Source: an uncultured Oscillospiraceae bacterium (GTDB lineage Bacteria; Bacillota; Clostridia; Oscillospirales; Oscillospiraceae). From it: DNA of 5,454 nucleotides. Positions 4,893-5,454 of this stretch are shown here, piece by piece. The number at the start of each line of letters is the position of its first letter. Position 1 is the first letter of the stretch. The stretch lies in the NCBI GenBank assembly GCA_934668285.1, contig CAKUNB010000119.1, forward strand, positions 1-5,454, written 5' to 3'. The notes under the pieces are model-generated. The model saw nothing but the letters and a program-made list of their open reading frames with translations. It ran no database searches and was not told the origin of the DNA. The position numbers were made by a program, and so were the translations under genes.

Positions 4893-5454
4893 AACTACAG
4901 GCAGTGGCGGAATACAACGCCGGCGGCTATCTGATTTACGCCGCCGATTACCCCGGCGCGTTCGTGCGCGGGCAGACGGAGGCCGAAGCGCTGGCCAAGT
5001 TCCCCGGCGAGCTGCGCAGCTATCTGCATTGGAGCACCGGCGCAAGGCCCGCCTACGACGATCCGGAAATTGAGATCGTCCAGCGCAAGGTGTCGGCGCT
5101 GCAAATCAATCTGGCCGATTCGGACGTCCTGTTCGACGCGGAGCGGCAGTCGCTCTCGCCGCAGGAGTACGAGGCGCTGAAGCTGCTGGTGCTGCGCTCG
5201 GCGCGGGACGTGCGCCGAATGTACGAGAGCATCCCGAATCCGGATATCTCCGACCGGCCGAAGCGCATCTGCTTTTACGGTGCGGTGCCGCGCACGCCGC
5301 GCGAGATGTATGAGCACATCAACCAGACGACGGCGTACTATGTCGGCGCGTTCGGCCTTCCCTTTGAAAACGTCGCAGACCTTTACACCAACCGCCTGCA
5401 GGCGCTGGCCGAGCTGGAAACGCTGCCGGGCGCCCTGAGCGGGACGGTCTATAC
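4889..5454 (+). CDS. HicB-like N-terminal plus probable DinB-like domain protein (C-terminus off the window)
   Basis: 188 codons from ATG 4889 stay open to the window edge. Residues 1-48 resemble the small HicB-type fold: an alternating strand pattern (LQAVAEY, GGYLIYAADYPG, AFVRGQTEAEALAKF) like that of HicB antitoxins and the related UPF0150-type domains. From about residue 62 the protein becomes helical, with VLFDAERQSLSPQEYEALKL, a bundle helix with H143 (MYEHINQTTAYYVG) and a further helix (LYTNRLQALAELE); this resembles the DinB-like four-helix fold, some members of which bind metal through histidines. The closing histidine motif would lie past the edge. It has GGAGGAGG (4877-4884) 4 bases before the start and overlaps the cyclo-ligase stop by ATGA. 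No HicA toxin is next to it on the visible side, so a toxin-antitoxin role is unlikely. Function unknown. Confidence 0.7.
   Translation, partial: MKLQAVAEYNAGGYLIYAADYPGAFVRGQTEAEALAKFPGELRSYLHWSTGARPAYDDPEIEIVQRKVSALQINLADSDVLFDAERQSLSPQEYEALKLLVLRSARDVRRMYESIPNPDISDRPKRICFYGAVPRTPREMYEHINQTTAYYVGAFGLPFENVADLYTNRLQALAELETLPGALSGTVY

Noticed and set aside
4895..5317. 140-codon minus-strand open frame antisense to the last gene
   Set aside because: The plus frame has a strong ribosome binding site, ATGA coupling and plausible domains; the minus frame looks like a GC-rich shadow.

Overview
The window is GC-rich, tightly packed bacterial chromosome. The gene families, canonical -35/-10 promoters, strong purine-rich ribosome binding sites and repeated 4-base ATGA start/stop overlaps suggest a high-GC Clostridia (Oscillospirales-like gut Firmicute). 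That placement is inference from gene content, not a database result. No prophage, CRISPR array, rRNA/tRNA gene or intact insertion sequence is visible.

Layout, left to right. (1) Positions 1-598, minus strand: the N-terminal part of a protein with two tandem SSB-like OB folds, cut by the window edge. (2) Diverging from it, 713-1422 plus: two 118-residue TSUP (TauE/SafE) half-transporters that overlap by 4 bases, ending in a strong, symmetrical terminator (1422-1457). (3) 1458-1667: an AT-richer spacer with no convincing gene. (4) 2854-1668 minus: an operon of an enlarged ECF-type S-component-like membrane protein followed by ruvX (yqgF), again with an ATGA overlap and a clear promoter. (5) Diverging from that operon, 3017-3275 plus: a GNAT acetyltransferase pseudogene that keeps its promoter and ribosome binding site but has lost about 65 codons of its core and its reading frame. 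(6) 4201-3332 minus: a complete diacylglycerol/lipid kinase of the DgkB/YegS type. (7) Diverging from it, 4341-5454 plus: 5-formyltetrahydrofolate cyclo-ligase, overlapping by ATGA a protein with a HicB-like N-terminus and a probable DinB-like helical domain, cut by the right edge.

Most of this is housekeeping: DNA metabolism (SSB-like, RuvX), folate salvage, lipid phosphorylation and small-molecule transport. No single pathway links the genes. The main organisational theme is divergent gene pairs with back-to-back promoters (2918-2991 and 4234-4321), one of which has an inverted repeat spanning both -35 regions. The points most worth a second look are the GNAT deletion pseudogene, the S component with an apparent internal expansion, the split TSUP transporter with an abrupt leucine-codon switch, and the HicB-like/DinB-like fusion. 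I do not see convincing evidence for a wholly new biological system.
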